Positions 22,988 through 35,480 of a stretch of 64,000 bases of DNA are shown one piece after another (within the stretch, counting starts at the first letter, position 1; every line of letters begins with the position of its first letter). The stretch is from Megamerina dolium (lineage: Eukaryota > Arthropoda > Insecta > Diptera > Megamerinidae): positions 97,357,388 through 97,421,387 of the forward strand of contig OY978525.1 of NCBI GenBank assembly GCA_963854835.1, given 5' to 3'. The notes beneath the pieces are model-generated. The model saw only the letters and a list, made by a program, of their open reading frames with translations, did not search any database and was not told where the DNA came from. The position numbers were made by a program, and so were the translations under genes.

Positions 22988-25567
22988 TTACCTCAAAACT
23001 CATAGCAAAGTCGCTGATTTTTTTTCTGACATTCTTTATAGGATCCCCTGCATGGGTTGTGCTTATGTAGAAAATTTATTTCTACAGTTATCTGATTGGA
23101 AAGTTTCCAATATCCAATTTTCACAATATGTTTTTATGCACTGAATATTTTTCCTAAACGCTCTGTCTTTTGCTATTCGTCATGTTGATATTTTTGCAGA
23201 GAATTTTAAGAAATGACTTTTCGATCCAATATATCCATGTATTTTAGATTCTTCCGTTGACATTAATCGTCTTTAATTTGCATATTCCCTTTTTTTTTTT
23301 TTCTTATAAATATTGATTAATATTTTAACGTCTGCACTAATTGCGTATCATTTCTTTGATTATTTATTCTCGTTCGGGATCGATTCGATTCATCCTTGAT
23401 AGTAATTTATGACTGATATGTATATTAAGATAGCTCCAACAAGGAATGCGTATCACAATAATATGAAAATACTTCAAAAATCGAAATTTCATTTAAGACT
23501 GATCATCATTTTGTGATAATCATCCTGATCATATTCGTATTTTGCTAAACTAACTAACTAGATAGTTATCTGTCATCATCATAATCATCATCATCCATCC
23601 AAACTAGCAACATACAAACAACATTTAATTCAATGTCCTCTATAGAATATCGTACATATTTTATAAAACTATAAATAAATATTCGTACTCGTATATTTGA
23701 TTTGTCACAATTCCTGGAAGTAAGACTCAAGAATGAAAACGAAGATGACATTCATTGTCGACTGTTCGACTGTTCTACATACTTGAAACATAAAATGTGT
23801 CGAATATGTGGACAGTTGGTGGCTGGATATTTACCGAAAAATTTTTATATCTGCATATTTAATGTGTATGCATGTACGTGTGGATAAAAATTATACTATT
23901 AATGCTTACGGTTCGTATATGTCTCGCCCCTATATTATATAGACAAACTTATATAAGGTAGTATGTTCTACTGCCAGAACGTAAACTGACGACGGCGGCG
24001 GCGGCGGCCTTCTCTTTGACCGTATAGCAAGTAAGCAGACAAAAAAAAAAAAAAGAGAACAGTGCAATAACTGCACGCGCCCAATTTACATTCAGATATG
24101 TCAGATACCCCCACAACACAACTGATCGAAAATTGTGTACGTATGCATGTATAGGTATGGATATACACACATAAAATTTAAGGACGACAACACAATGGAA
24201 TGGTCTACTGTTACCACCACTAATGTGGTTATTGAAATCATCAGTATGTTACGGTAGCCAACTGGCTTGCTGCTTATTCAATGTATATTTTATTATTTTC
24301 GTTTTTATTTTCACAACAAGATCGATCGATCGTTTAGATCTTCTCGATCGGTGGAATATCAAACAAAATTGTAGTATTTTTTTTATAAATACGCATTGTT
24401 TTTTATTTTTGTTTTTCTTATTATTTTGCATTATTTTGCAGCTCATCTTATTGTGTAAATTTCTGAAGATTTAGGTGGAAACTTGTCAACTAACATACGC
24501 ATATTCTACGTATTTCCTGCTGACTTGTAAATTGTGTTCTGTTCATATCATTTTGAATACAATGGCTGCTCCATTTCTTTCCTAACACATTATTACCATT
24601 GATTCTGGAAATTTATGCTAATATGTACATAATACATACTGAGACTGTCAGTACTTACATACCTAAGTGCTTTGACCGAATTAGAATATTACTAAAATTC
24701 GTTTTCATTCGGTTTACACACTTTGAATACAGTTGGAAATAAGTAATTTATAATATTTGAATTTAAATTTGACTAGAAGATGTAATAAATATTTGAGTAT
24801 TTACATTTATTTACATCACTCATATAGTTATGTTTAAGTAAATTTTATTGAAAAACTTTACTTTTTGAGAATAACAATTTAGAGAAAATTATTATAGCAG
24901 CTCAAGGTCATGCAATCAATATACGATTTGGCCTCTTCAACTGCTTTTTTTTTTCCAGAAATACAGAAATGTTTTCTTTCGCTTAGTGCCCACATGTCTG
25001 CAGGCAATTTGCAATCGTTCTACATGGCCTATAAGTACCAACTATTTATTTATTTTTATTAATAAATTTATTTAATATTATTTGATATCAAACAATTGTG
25101 TGGTTCTTTGCTTGAGCTATCTTAAACTCTATATTCTGTCCCACAACTTTTCAGAAATTCAATGCCATCATTAGGAAGACGGAAATTGAGGTACATTTCA
25201 ATTTGTTTCTAGCATGTTCTATATTATGGCACTTAAAATTCACTGTGCTAAATATCCCCAAACTATTTCAGAGTTTCGGTTCCGATACTAGAGAAACATA
25301 GATCCGGTGAAAATTATTGGCATTGCTCCACTCACAGTTATATCCCAAAACCATTTCAGGGTTTGTCCGTACTCTACAGTATACATTTAAAATTCACTGT
25401 CAATTTTTTTGGACGCTTTTATACATAATCCTCTTCCACTGGGCATCGGTCTCTTTTTATGATGTGGATAGATGTCCGATATAATTTTTAATTCTTATCC
25501 GGAAAGGGTATTCGTTTATTAAAATATATTATTAATTTCCTTCTTACTTTCTTTTGAGGGCTTTGGT
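22988..25567. other. Spacer, nothing recognised
   Basis: AT-rich; poly-T near 23289-23302, a GGC-type trinucleotide run near 23992-24008, a poly-A run near 24040-24053, and GATCGATCGATCG near 24320-24332. No supported coding exon and no defined transposon ends. Confidence 0.45.
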
Positions 25568-25880
25568 GGGTGCCGTAATTCAGTGGTTACTCCGTTGGTC
25601 TTCTGATCTGTAGGTCGTGGCTTCAATCCCTGGCTGAAGCATAACAAAATTTGATATCGAAAAGGTTTTTATTTCAAACAGTAACCATCTGTCGGTAAGT
25701 AATTTGCAATTTTTCCGGCAGTAACATTTTACTTCTGAAAGAGCTCTGTGGTTTCTGCCATTCGGAACCAGCTAATATAAGTAGGTTCTTTCTAATGCTG
25801 TTCAAATTTAACACGCACAACGGTATTGGAAGAGAAGCTCGGTAGTATCACAATGGGCCTTTCTGGCCTAAGTGTGTCCT
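25568..25880 (+). mobile_element. Degenerate SINE copy
   Basis: The head GGGTGCCGTAATTCAGTGG, the B box GGCTTCAATCC and the body (CATCTGTCGGTAAGTAATTT and so on) match the SINE with many substitutions. It ends near GGCCTAAGTGTG, without the clean GCCACATA. It is older than the copies at 4.8 and 42.7 kb. Confidence 0.82.
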
Positions 25881-26079
25881 CTCAGAGAGATGGTAGCCAC
25901 ATTAACCTAACCCAACTTATGGGGTTTTTTTGTGAACGAATGCATGCAGCGCAGTGCCGCATGCATACGTAAAGTATATATAAAGTTTAAAAAAGTGGGA
26001 ATAATATTAAAATATTTTGCTTGTACCTTTTCATTATAATAGGCCTCCAAATAAATTCTGCCTGAGGTTTGTTGCATAA

Positions 26080-26800
26080 AAAAACATGCTTAAATGCATC
26101 CATTTCGCCCGCCATTTTGGATATTTGCAGCTAAGTCATTGCTGTTTATATGACATAAGTTTCTATCGTTTACAAGCTGGCATTCCGTGTGTATCAATTT
26201 TAATAGAGATGGATGTCGTAAAGCAACATTCACGTCATTGTAATTTACTCTGTATTCAAATGAAAAAAATACTGCTGAAGCTGTGTAATTGGTTAAGTCG
26301 TCTTTGGGTGGAAATTATGTGATTCTTAGACCAGTACAAAGATGGTTTGCAAGATTTCGTGTCAATAATTTTTATCTTCAGCATGATTCACTTACCGTTA
26401 AAGTTTGCTTGTTGAAAATTCATATCAAACTGTCAGCTGAACGTTATTAACAACAAATTAAGTAATGCTGTGGAAGAAAAAAGACCATTTACTGGCCAAG
26501 GAAGTCGAAAAGTAATATTACTGCATGACAACGCTCGTTCACATATAGCAAAATCAACTCTGGGACTTATCTTCTCCTTACGCTGGGAAGTTCTCAAGCA
26601 TGCGGCGTATTCTCCAGACTTGGCTCTTTCCGACTATCACTTATTCAGATTAATGCAGTCTTATTTAACTGACCAACGATTCTCCAAAATTCAAAACCAC
26701 CAAGTTTCTATCGCGAGGGGATCTATCATTTAATCGATAAATGGCAAAAAACCATAAATAGTAATGTCGAATATTTCGGTTATTAAGCTTTGCAACAAGT
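26080..26800 (+). mobile_element. Mariner relic with D34D block
   Basis: Broken frames include RPVQRWFARFRVNNF near 26330-26375 (the mariner WFaRFRsGnF motif), SRKVILLHDNARSHIAKS near 26504-26556, and AAYSPDLALSDYHLFR near 26607-26650. The HDN and LSD aspartates are 34 residues apart, the mariner spacing. The DETW block is missing. Stops and frameshifts abound. Terminal repeats were not identified, so the bounds are approximate. Its motifs differ from the 2.2- and 21.7-kb copies, so it is another lineage. Confidence 0.75.
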
Positions 26801-27672
26801 ATGTTTTTAATAAAGATGAAATTCATGAAAAACATGGCAGCACGTATTTTGACACCTATTTTATCGAATATATGCGGGATCAATCCTTCTAAGGAAATTT
26901 TCAATGACTTTTTAGCTCATTTTGTGCTTATGATGTCACCAGACTTTTACAGGGTGCATTGGAGAGGCACATTGCATAAGACACATACGATATTCATCAA
27001 TTCAATTGCTACAATTTCAACAATTTAAAGTGAATTTTTTCGCAATTTTATCGCGATCTGCTGTTGTGACTTATGTGTAAAATGAGATGTCTTTAACTAA
27101 ACAGATTTAATATTTTTTTGCATATTTATGTTTAAAAGTTGTCAAATGGTAGAGCTGTAGCTTTATAATACTAATATCTTATAATAAGAAGGTCGAACTT
27201 TGAAAGAAATGCAAAGCATTTGTAAACTTTAACACATTCTTTATGAAAAAATTTTTGTATTAATGTAATTTTTATCGAATAGTTCGAGAAGTAAGTTTTT
27301 CATATCATTTCACAAACTTAAAATTGGATAAAATTATAAGTTTTCCAAAATAATTCTTTCGAAAAAATTGTAATGCTTGTAATTGGTTATTTGAGCAATT
27401 ATAGGATGAAACTCTTCACAGTATGGTGCAAAGGAGCTGCATTAATACTTAAATTTCATCAAATTTCAAAACAATTGCGAACATTATTGTCATTGGAAAC
27501 AAAGTTGTTGGCCCGTAACCTGAAACGTATAATCTTCCAAACAATAGGTTTAATCAATGTCCAAATTAAATCTCTTAAACAGGAAATAGTCACAGGGGGT
27601 TAAATATGGAGAATATGCTTGTTGAGAGAGCTATCCTTAACCGAATTCATGCAATTTGCTTACTGCTAATAC

Positions 27673-28064
27673 TTACTAACTTACTTACTTATGTGGCCAT
27701 AACAACCGAATATCGATTTAGGCCGAAAATAACATGCTTCGCCAGCCATCTCTTTTCTTCGCTAGCTGGCGCCAGTTAGAAATTCCAAGCGCCGTCAGGT
27801 TCTCCAGTACTTGGTCTTTCCACCGGAGGTTTGGTCTTCCTCTTCTGCGTCGTCCTCCAGCGGGTTCCGAATATAACACCTTCTTAGCTGGAGCGTGTTC
27901 TTCCATTCGCTCGACATGACCTAGCCAACGCAGCCGCTGGATTTTGATGCGCTTTACTATGTCAATATCGGCATACAGCTCGTACAGCTCATGGTTGTAC
28001 CTTATTCGGTACTCGCCACCAACGCAAATAGGTCCAAAGATCTTGCGTAGGACTTTTCTCTTCT
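27673..28064 (-). mobile_element. RTE-clade LINE, copy D, 5'-truncated, 14-bp TSD
   Basis: CTTACTGCTAATAC repeats at 27659-27672 and 28065-28078. Between them, on the minus strand, are the last about 120 codons of the RTE ORF (KIFGPICVGGEYRIRYN, RLRWLGHVERMEEHAPAK, GRRRRGRPNLRWKDQ), the GGCCACATAAG end and a (TAAG)n tail at the left edge. The coding remnant is highly conserved with copies A and C, so the insertion is young. Confidence 0.93.
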
Positions 28065-28129
28065 CTTACTGCTAATACGGATACATTTTCCTGTTGGAAG
28101 ACAATTTCTTCCCTCGCCAAATTCGGTTA

Positions 28130-28400
28130 TTTTTGCTTCAAATCGACGTCAAATCGATCCAACAACTCTGCAGAATATGCGATGGTGATACGTAGTTTTA
28201 CACAGTTCAGGCTAATAGAAGTGAATGACAACGTGGTCATGCCTTCTTGACAGACAGACCCACATTGGCCACTTCTTAGGTCTCTGGTGTATTGCGATGA
28301 ATTCATGTTTCATCCACGATTACGAAATGGCACAAAAACTCGTCCGGTTTGCTATTGAACCTCGCCAAAAACTCCGTTGAAGTTGTCAAGCGATCACCTT
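28130..28400 (-). mobile_element. Mariner relic around the DETW motif
   Basis: Read on the minus strand, 28375 downward gives EFLARFNSKPDEFLCHF, then VIVDET-stop-IHRNTPET. This matches the mariner block DETWIHxxTPET, with the invariant Trp codon mutated to TGA. Flanking text in neighbouring frames continues weakly toward a GKV-like segment. No terminal repeats were found. It is a short, old fragment. Confidence 0.6.
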
Positions 28401-29550
28401 TGCTGTTAATTGTGACTAAACGCGGCAGATATCATGCGGATAGATTTTTATGTCGAAATATTTATGCAAAATATGATGTACATACTCAGTTGAGATGCCT
28501 ACACCCTCCGCCACCTCACGCATTTTTATTTTTTAGTTATTTAATATCATTCGATTTTCGGAGTGACGACCCCTTTTAGGCGACTTGAACGTTGGGAGTC
28601 ACTTATACTTGTACGACCACAATGAAATTCAGTAAACCCTTTCTTAGTCATGGAAGTGATGGTTAAGAGTCCCGATGTTATTGTATTTATCAAGCCTTTC
28701 CTTGGTTGATGACCACATAAAAATTACTAGTTTTCCATTTTCGTCGAAATTCCTGAGTTTTAAATGGCTGGCAAACATATGTTAAAGTAGTTTATTAACA
28801 GATGGTGGTTGATTGAAGCAGTGCTACATTTAATGTTCAAAATTCAAGATTCAATATTAGAAAATCATAGTAGATCAATTCGAAATGCTGAAAGTAGATT
28901 TTTCTTAATCACTAAGAGGCAATTCCTTTCTTTTAATTCTAGAGGACAGCTTAAGAATTTTAGACCAATTTATAAAAATTGGAGTATAATATATTACGTA
29001 TTTATAAAACTTTTGCATTCCATTGTGAAAAATCTTGATCGAGTTTCATTAAGTATATAAGTGTGGTTGGTATAAATATGACTTTTTATACCATAGCCAA
29101 ACAATTTCTTTCCAAACGTTATGCATGATAAGTTTTATAGTCGAATGAATGCCAATAAGTGGGCTTTAGAATTTCCTCAAAACATGTTATTCGGTATGTT
29201 GAGCACGAGGTCGAATTTTGGAACATCAGACCTCGTGCAATTAAAGTATTGCTGTAGTATTGCAATTAGACGAACTTCATCCCTAATGGGCGTTCCGAAA
29301 CTTTTATCTGATGTATTCCTAAATTTAAAAATAATTCAACACACATCATGGATCCAAATTAATACTATTTAAATATCACAATAGAAGATATTTTATTGTT
29401 TATTCGATTTCAATACATTTTTAACTTCATACACCATTTTAATTTGGTGAAATAAATGATCATTCGCATAATAAAAACGTCAATGAAAAATTATATTTTT
29501 ATCGATAATTATATTGTATGATAATTTAAAATTATCAATTATTTTTTCAG
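28401..29550. other. Sox15 upstream intron, nothing recognised
   Basis: AT-rich DNA leading to the splice acceptor TTATTTTTTCAG at 29539-29550. No exon or defined transposon was recognised, but the initiator exon of Sox15 must lie here or further upstream. Confidence 0.45.
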
Positions 29551-32442
29551 CTCAAAAAAATACCATTCCCTACTGACACGATCAGCAGAATACACAATCA
29601 GCCATCAGACTTCCGAATTGCATGAACACGACGACGTAGCTGCTGCTGATAGTCGATATTTTTATAATAATAGCAAGGAGTCATTTTCTCCAAGTGCTCA
29701 GGACAGTGCACATTCACCGTCGCTAAATCAATCAGCCGCAACCGTCAACCAAACAAATTACAGTAATACGATTACGTCGACATCCGCAACAAGTCCAACG
29801 ACAACGGAACATATGAATGGTGTAAATAAATCGATATATGAGTATAATTCACAACTTTCACGATCATTTCTAACATCACCATCATCATCGCCGTCATCAA
29901 CGCAAATAAGCTCAAACATATCAAATATATTGAGCACAAAGACATCGCTACTGAATAAATTTCTAACCAGTCCAAATATGGTTGCAGTTTCCATGACCGG
30001 TGATATGGATGAATGTTCTACTGCGGCCGCCGCCGCCGCAGCTGCCGCTGCTGCTGCTGCAGCCAACGCGTCGTCAGCAGCATCCATTTGGAGTTATGAC
30101 TACAGGGGAAATATTTGTGCAACGAATTGTACTTATTTAGATAGACATGCGAATACGAATTTAGTAAACGATTTAAAATTTCGTTCAGGACCAACTAATC
30201 CTGCAAAATGTGCCAAAGAAGCACGCATACGACGACCAATGAATGCCTTTATGGTGTGGGCAAAGATTGAACGTAAAAAATTGGCCGATGAAAACCCTGA
30301 TCTACATAATGCCGATCTGAGCAAAATGTTGGGTAAGTATTTTCACAAAACCAATGTTTACTGACGAGCATACATAAAACGAAAGAATTTTGATATATTG
30401 ATCTATTTTGATTTTGATCTATTATTTCTTTCATATGCATTCGATTTTTAGGTAGGAAATGGCGTTCTCTAACACCACAAGATCGACGGCCATATGTAGA
30501 AGAAGCTGAACGTTTGCGAGTAATACATATGACCGAACATCCTAATTACAAATATCGTCCTCGACGAAGGAAACAATCAAAATTGCGCATGCAAACGGGA
30601 TCAAATGGGACCAAAGGACAAAATAATAATACGAATACTGAACAGAATAATTTCTCCAGTCCAGTTTCTAGGGATGTGACACCGACACCAACCGTGTCAT
30701 CGATTAATTATTTGTCACCACAATCACATCCGCAATCATCAGCAATTGATAAGACCATAAATGCGGCGGCTCATTCACCGCACCTACAATTGGGCGGATC
30801 AGCGACGAGTGGGGCGACGGAAAACAGTCTATTCTATGAACAAACGCTGCGTTCCAACTATTCACCAAACTCAGTGGATTGTTATTCCAATCCGGATACC
30901 TCAGAATCACATCTCGATGGTTTGAACTGTCGCTCAGTCAATGAACATAACCTTAATTATGAAAATACAACATCGGCATTTGATGCTTCGACTGGCAGCA
31001 CGAAAACCCAAAGTTCTTCAGCAATGAAAAGACCTCACAGCCACCACCACCACCAACAGCAACAACAGCAGCAATCATTTGAAGCAGCAGTATGCCAAAA
31101 AGATATACGAAAAAGTCAAAAGACACCAAGAGAAATGGAGTTTAAATATCATCAAAGTATGTGCTTGACCTATCCTCAGGTATCGACACCAATGGCATAC
31201 GTTGCCGGACGTGGCATGTATGTGACATGTACCAATAATCGTGGTAATGGACAATCTGTGAAGGGTACATTCTATCCACCATCCATAACTGCCATGCAAG
31301 ACCACCACACAAGCAATAACATGCATGCAAACAATACAAGCAGCAGTACAAGTGGTAGATGTGGTATTGGATCATCGTCGTCCATCAATTACAGCAGCCC
31401 TTCGTCACAAAATGTTGCATCAACAAATGTGTTGCTGGGCACCATTTTGTCATCGGCGCACCAAGAGATTCATTATCAAACACTTCAACAGCAATCAAAT
31501 CAACATCAACAGCAACAAAGTTCCAACCAATCGCCAGTGAGTCAAAATGTCTCTCCATCCGAGCTCATGAAGGACCCAAACGCTTACGGCAACAATAATG
31601 CGACGTTACAATACGAGGAATTTCTGCGATATTCATCAACCCCAACTGAACTGGATTACAGCAGCGTTGGTGCTGTCCAATGTGATGCGCTGCCGGCTTT
31701 AGAAGAGGCTGCGGCGAAAGCCAATACCAGTATGAAATTCTCAAAATATCGCGATACGAATCACAATTACAATGATTACGACGCCTATATGAATAGTTCA
31801 ATGGCAGCAGCTACTAGTGCAGCGACGGTTCCATCCAGCTATTACACACAGTTGCCGTATACGCTAGCCGCAGCAGCCGCCGCCAATTCATCGTGTGCGC
31901 CGTCACCATTAGCATTTCCACTACAGTTGGCATTGCCACTGCAACAGACGACATCGGCAGCACTAGTAGCATATGCCAATCACCCCCATGCGAGACATGG
32001 CAGCACCACCTCTACAATGCAGGGTACTGGTGACAATGGGTATTTAAATTATAATCACTTCATTGAAGTGTCCAATATTCCAGCACCGCAGGTGTCACCA
32101 GCAGTCGGTGCACAATCATCATCGGGACTTATGCCACCATCGCCACTAACAGCGACAACACATCACGAGCAGCAACACCATCAGCAGCATATATCACATC
32201 CACATATCATTCCTCACACTGCACATATGCAATCAACGCAACATTTGGCCACCACGATCACTGCACTGCCCGCCTATTCAACGAATGGCGATGCCAACAG
32301 CAGTATTAGCGGAGTTATCTCCAGTATTGGTGGAGTTGGGGGTGTTGGTGGCACTGTCGAACTCAACTATGATCAACAGCGCAAGGACGATGAGATAAGT
32401 AATATATTAGCTGGTGTTCGAAAGACATGCTACAGCAATTGA
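29551..32442 (+). CDS. Sox15: SoxF-class HMG-box transcription factor Sox15 (5' exon missing)
   Basis: Two coding exons, 29551-30332 and 30452-32442, join at GTAAGT and TTTTTAG sites in phase (MLG|RKW), giving 923 residues plus an unseen start exon. The frame is already open at the TTTTTTCAG acceptor, so the start lies upstream. The HMG box spans about residues 225-303 of this portion. It reads [35 protein letters not shown], then [20 protein letters not shown] and [12 protein letters not shown]: the SoxF (Sox7/17/18) signature, and the intron splits the box. It binds AACAAT-type sites in the nucleus. Before the box lie a Ser/Thr-rich region and 14 consecutive Ala in mixed codons; after it, His/Gln-rich and Ala-rich low-complexity runs. 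Drosophila Sox15 is the single fly SoxF gene. Very sure of the family, fairly sure of the orthologue. Confidence 0.93.
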
Positions 32443-32842
32443 TATACATTAATTCTTCCCTTACGTTCACCAAATTATCAGGAGTATAGGAATAGAATCT
32501 ATAGATATATGTTTCATAAATTTGTAAATACAATTATGCGTGTAATTAAAAATAAATAAATGAAATATTTTGTTTGAGAATATTTTGTACAATCTTTTGA
32601 ATTTCACGGGAAATTGGTAGTTCATAAGATTTTTTTTTATATTAAATTTCTCTATTTGCATTTAAATCGGTAACATTGTCAAAGAAATATTAACGATGCC
32701 AAAGCGGGACAATTGTAAAGGTATCGAGTTGATGATTCTTTGTTGTTCTAATTGAGATATCTCGAATTATCGTGCTATGATGATCGCTTCCCCATATTTG
32801 CTTTATATTTTCTATCTGTCTCTAGTTGGCTTTACCTATAAG
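32443..32842 (+). other. Sox15 3' UTR and flank
   Basis: AATAAATAAATG near 32551-32562, about 110 bases after the stop, is a plausible polyadenylation signal. The rest is AT-rich spacer ending at the 8-bp target duplication of the hAT element (32835-32842). Confidence 0.4.
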
Positions 32843-33729
32843 TAGCGATGTGCCGAGTCGGCTGCTTTTGGTACTCGAGTCCTTTGGTACTTTATAAAAA
32901 AAGAATCGAGTCAGATTTTTAATTAAGATGATTTCAATGAATTACTTATTAACTTATTTTAGACCAATTTTCGCTCCAAAATTGTATATCCAAACCTGAA
33001 AATCTAATTTTTACAAACCTACAAATAATAGTTAAAGTGTAATAAATAGTTGAATAACATTTGCTTTATTTATCATCTTTTATTACCTCTGCGGACTAGA
33101 TAGTAAGGCTAGAACTTAGTACTGTGACAAAAATAAAATTGAAAATAAATAATTAGGAAGCAAAAAAAAAAAATAATAATAATAATAATTATTATTATAA
33201 ATCTCCAGTACTTTGAAAGCACAACTAGTACTTAAAATTATAATATAAGTACTTCTTTGGAATGTGAAATGCTTTTCATCTTTGGTAATTAATACCTATA
33301 ATGATATTAAATTCAAATAAATACAAACCAAAGTATGTACATTGTTTGATAACTTTATAAAATGAAAGTTTCATTAGGTTTCTTGTACACTTTTTTCCTA
33401 TTTTAACGATGACTATTCAAAAATAATGTTTTATGAACCTTTTTTTAGCCTATTTCAATTTCATAATAGACTCTAGTTTCTAACCCGCTGTCGAAAAAAT
33501 TCGTTCGGAAGAAACAGAAGTCGCTGGAATGCATAAACACTTTTGAGACATTTTGTATAAAACTTTGGAAATAAATTTTTTACACTCCAAAAAAGTTGAA
33601 GTATCACCTTGACAATGGCAGAGGAGGTGGAGTAGTCTTATTCGAGTTCTCAAATACTTTATTTTGTTTACTTGAGTACGTGAGTACTTCTAAAGTACTC
33701 GAGTACTGACTCGACTCGGCACATCACTA
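32843..33729 (-). mobile_element. Decayed hAT-superfamily transposon
   Basis: The left end TAGCGATGTGCCGAGTCG is matched in inverse at the right end (CGACTCGGCACATCACTA, ending 33729). Flanks CCTATAAG (32835-32842) and CCGATAAG (33730-33737) match at 7 of 8 bases; 8-bp duplications are diagnostic of hAT. On the minus strand near 33475-33550 the translation KCLCIPATSVSSERIFSTAG appears, the conserved start of the hAT C-terminal dimerisation domain, followed at once by a stop. The remaining 800 bp show no long frame. GAGTACTC-like repeats border both ends. It is a deletion derivative or old corpse, not functional. Confidence 0.9.
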
Positions 33730-33737
33730 CCGATAAG

Positions 33738-35480
33738 AGATGCCAACGAGATGAAAAATCTTGATGTCCAACATCAGAGTATGTAGTCAACTCAAATGAT
33801 CCACTGTTATGTGATAAAAATTTGTTTATCTACATACGAGTACATACATGTACTGGAGTATAAAATGTATTAACATGGCGATCATCAATAACGCATGGAT
33901 ATCCGTCGGAAAACTCATTTTCGTCCCAAATAGTAAATAATTGTACTGTTTATTCCGATATATTCGAATATTCGAAGTTTACGTTCGTTATTAGCGATTG
34001 TCTAAACTATAGTCAAGCTTAACTAAAAACAATTAAATCTTTTTAGTCTTTTACTTTGATTGAGTATATACTTTTATACTACAGAGCCTACGCATACTAC
34101 TAGAGAGATAAAAAGTAACTAAAAAAAGTCTGTTTTCTAGATTAGGTTTGGCCCACTGCACGAGAGAATGAAGAAGCATAGAAGCATTTTCGGGATATTC
34201 GCGAGAAACTTTTTTTTTCGGACTATTTTCATTTACTGTCAAAAATCTTGAAAACTTTTTATTCATATACCATGATTTGTAATTTTTCGTAAGTTGTGGT
34301 CTTCTTCTTTCTGATGATATACTATATGTGTCGATCTGATAAAATTTGATTGAGTTATAAGCGATGGAATTCGAAAAAAGTGAATTTTTTTTGCATTTCT
34401 TTAAAAATCATAATAATAATTTTCAGTTGATCCATTGACATGAAAAAAAAAATGATCTAATATATTTTTAAGGTTGTGGATGAAAGATAATTTTAAGGCG
34501 AAAATTTTAAATATAACATTGCTAATATCGGACAAGAAATGTAGAAATTATGAGGCATTAAGTGAAAATTGAAAATTAGATTTTAGACACAAACTCATTT
34601 GTATATGCAATATAAGAGCTTATAAATATAAAATTATCGAACTGAAACTTAGTACGTATGGTTTGCTTTAGCAAAGAACTAATCATAGTAGTAGTTTAAT
34701 TATCCAATACTTAGTGACTAAGACTGAAAACTTCCACATTTGATATTTGTCTTTGTCGGTGTCCTTGAGATATTTTGAAGACAACCAACTAACAATTCTT
34801 GGCTGGCGCGCATTCTTCCACTCATTTGATATGAAACATGTACAAAAATTAGAATGTAAAATAATATCCATCAAAAAGAATGGATAATCACATTTGTATG
34901 TCAAGGTTCTGAGTCTATGCTCAGCAAGTATAGTTGTGTGATCACTAAATGGTAACTATTGGGTTGACAACTAAATAAGTGCGGATTTCACAGATTGATG
35001 TCTCTGAATATACACATATTTTTGATACCTTTTGTCAATGTTATTGTTTTTTTCTTTCTGATATTGGTCAGCTGTCACATTTTCCCTTGCTTTAGAAGCA
35101 AATTTTTGTTTGTGGATGACGATTTATTACTATTTCGTATTTCTAAAATTTTAAAACAACTCTATATACACAGATTTGAATTGATACAATCAAATTGCAA
35201 TATAATATCAACTAATGTCGTCATATAGAGGTAAATGCATTAACTTGTAACAATTTGTATTTGATTTGACAGTTTGCTTCATACTTCACAAGTTTATACA
35301 GCATACTTTATACAATTTATAGAACTTACGAATTATCTATGATTTTATATGAATGCTCATAGAAATTATATTTCTCCACACAACAAATGCTAAGCGCCAC
35401 ACGATATTGTTTTTATGAGGATAGCAGAAAATTGTTTCCGAACATCGAAATATGCATTAAAAATCTGAAAAGAAATTGTA
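33738..35480. other. Intergenic, nothing recognised
   Basis: AT-rich spacer between the hAT and the DD41D element. No supported open frames or terminal repeats. Confidence 0.5.

Noticed and set aside
29618..29620. A start codon for Sox15 at TTG 29618
   Set aside because: It is not an ATG, and the frame is open upstream to the TTTTTTCAG acceptor at 29550, so this is internal to an exon.
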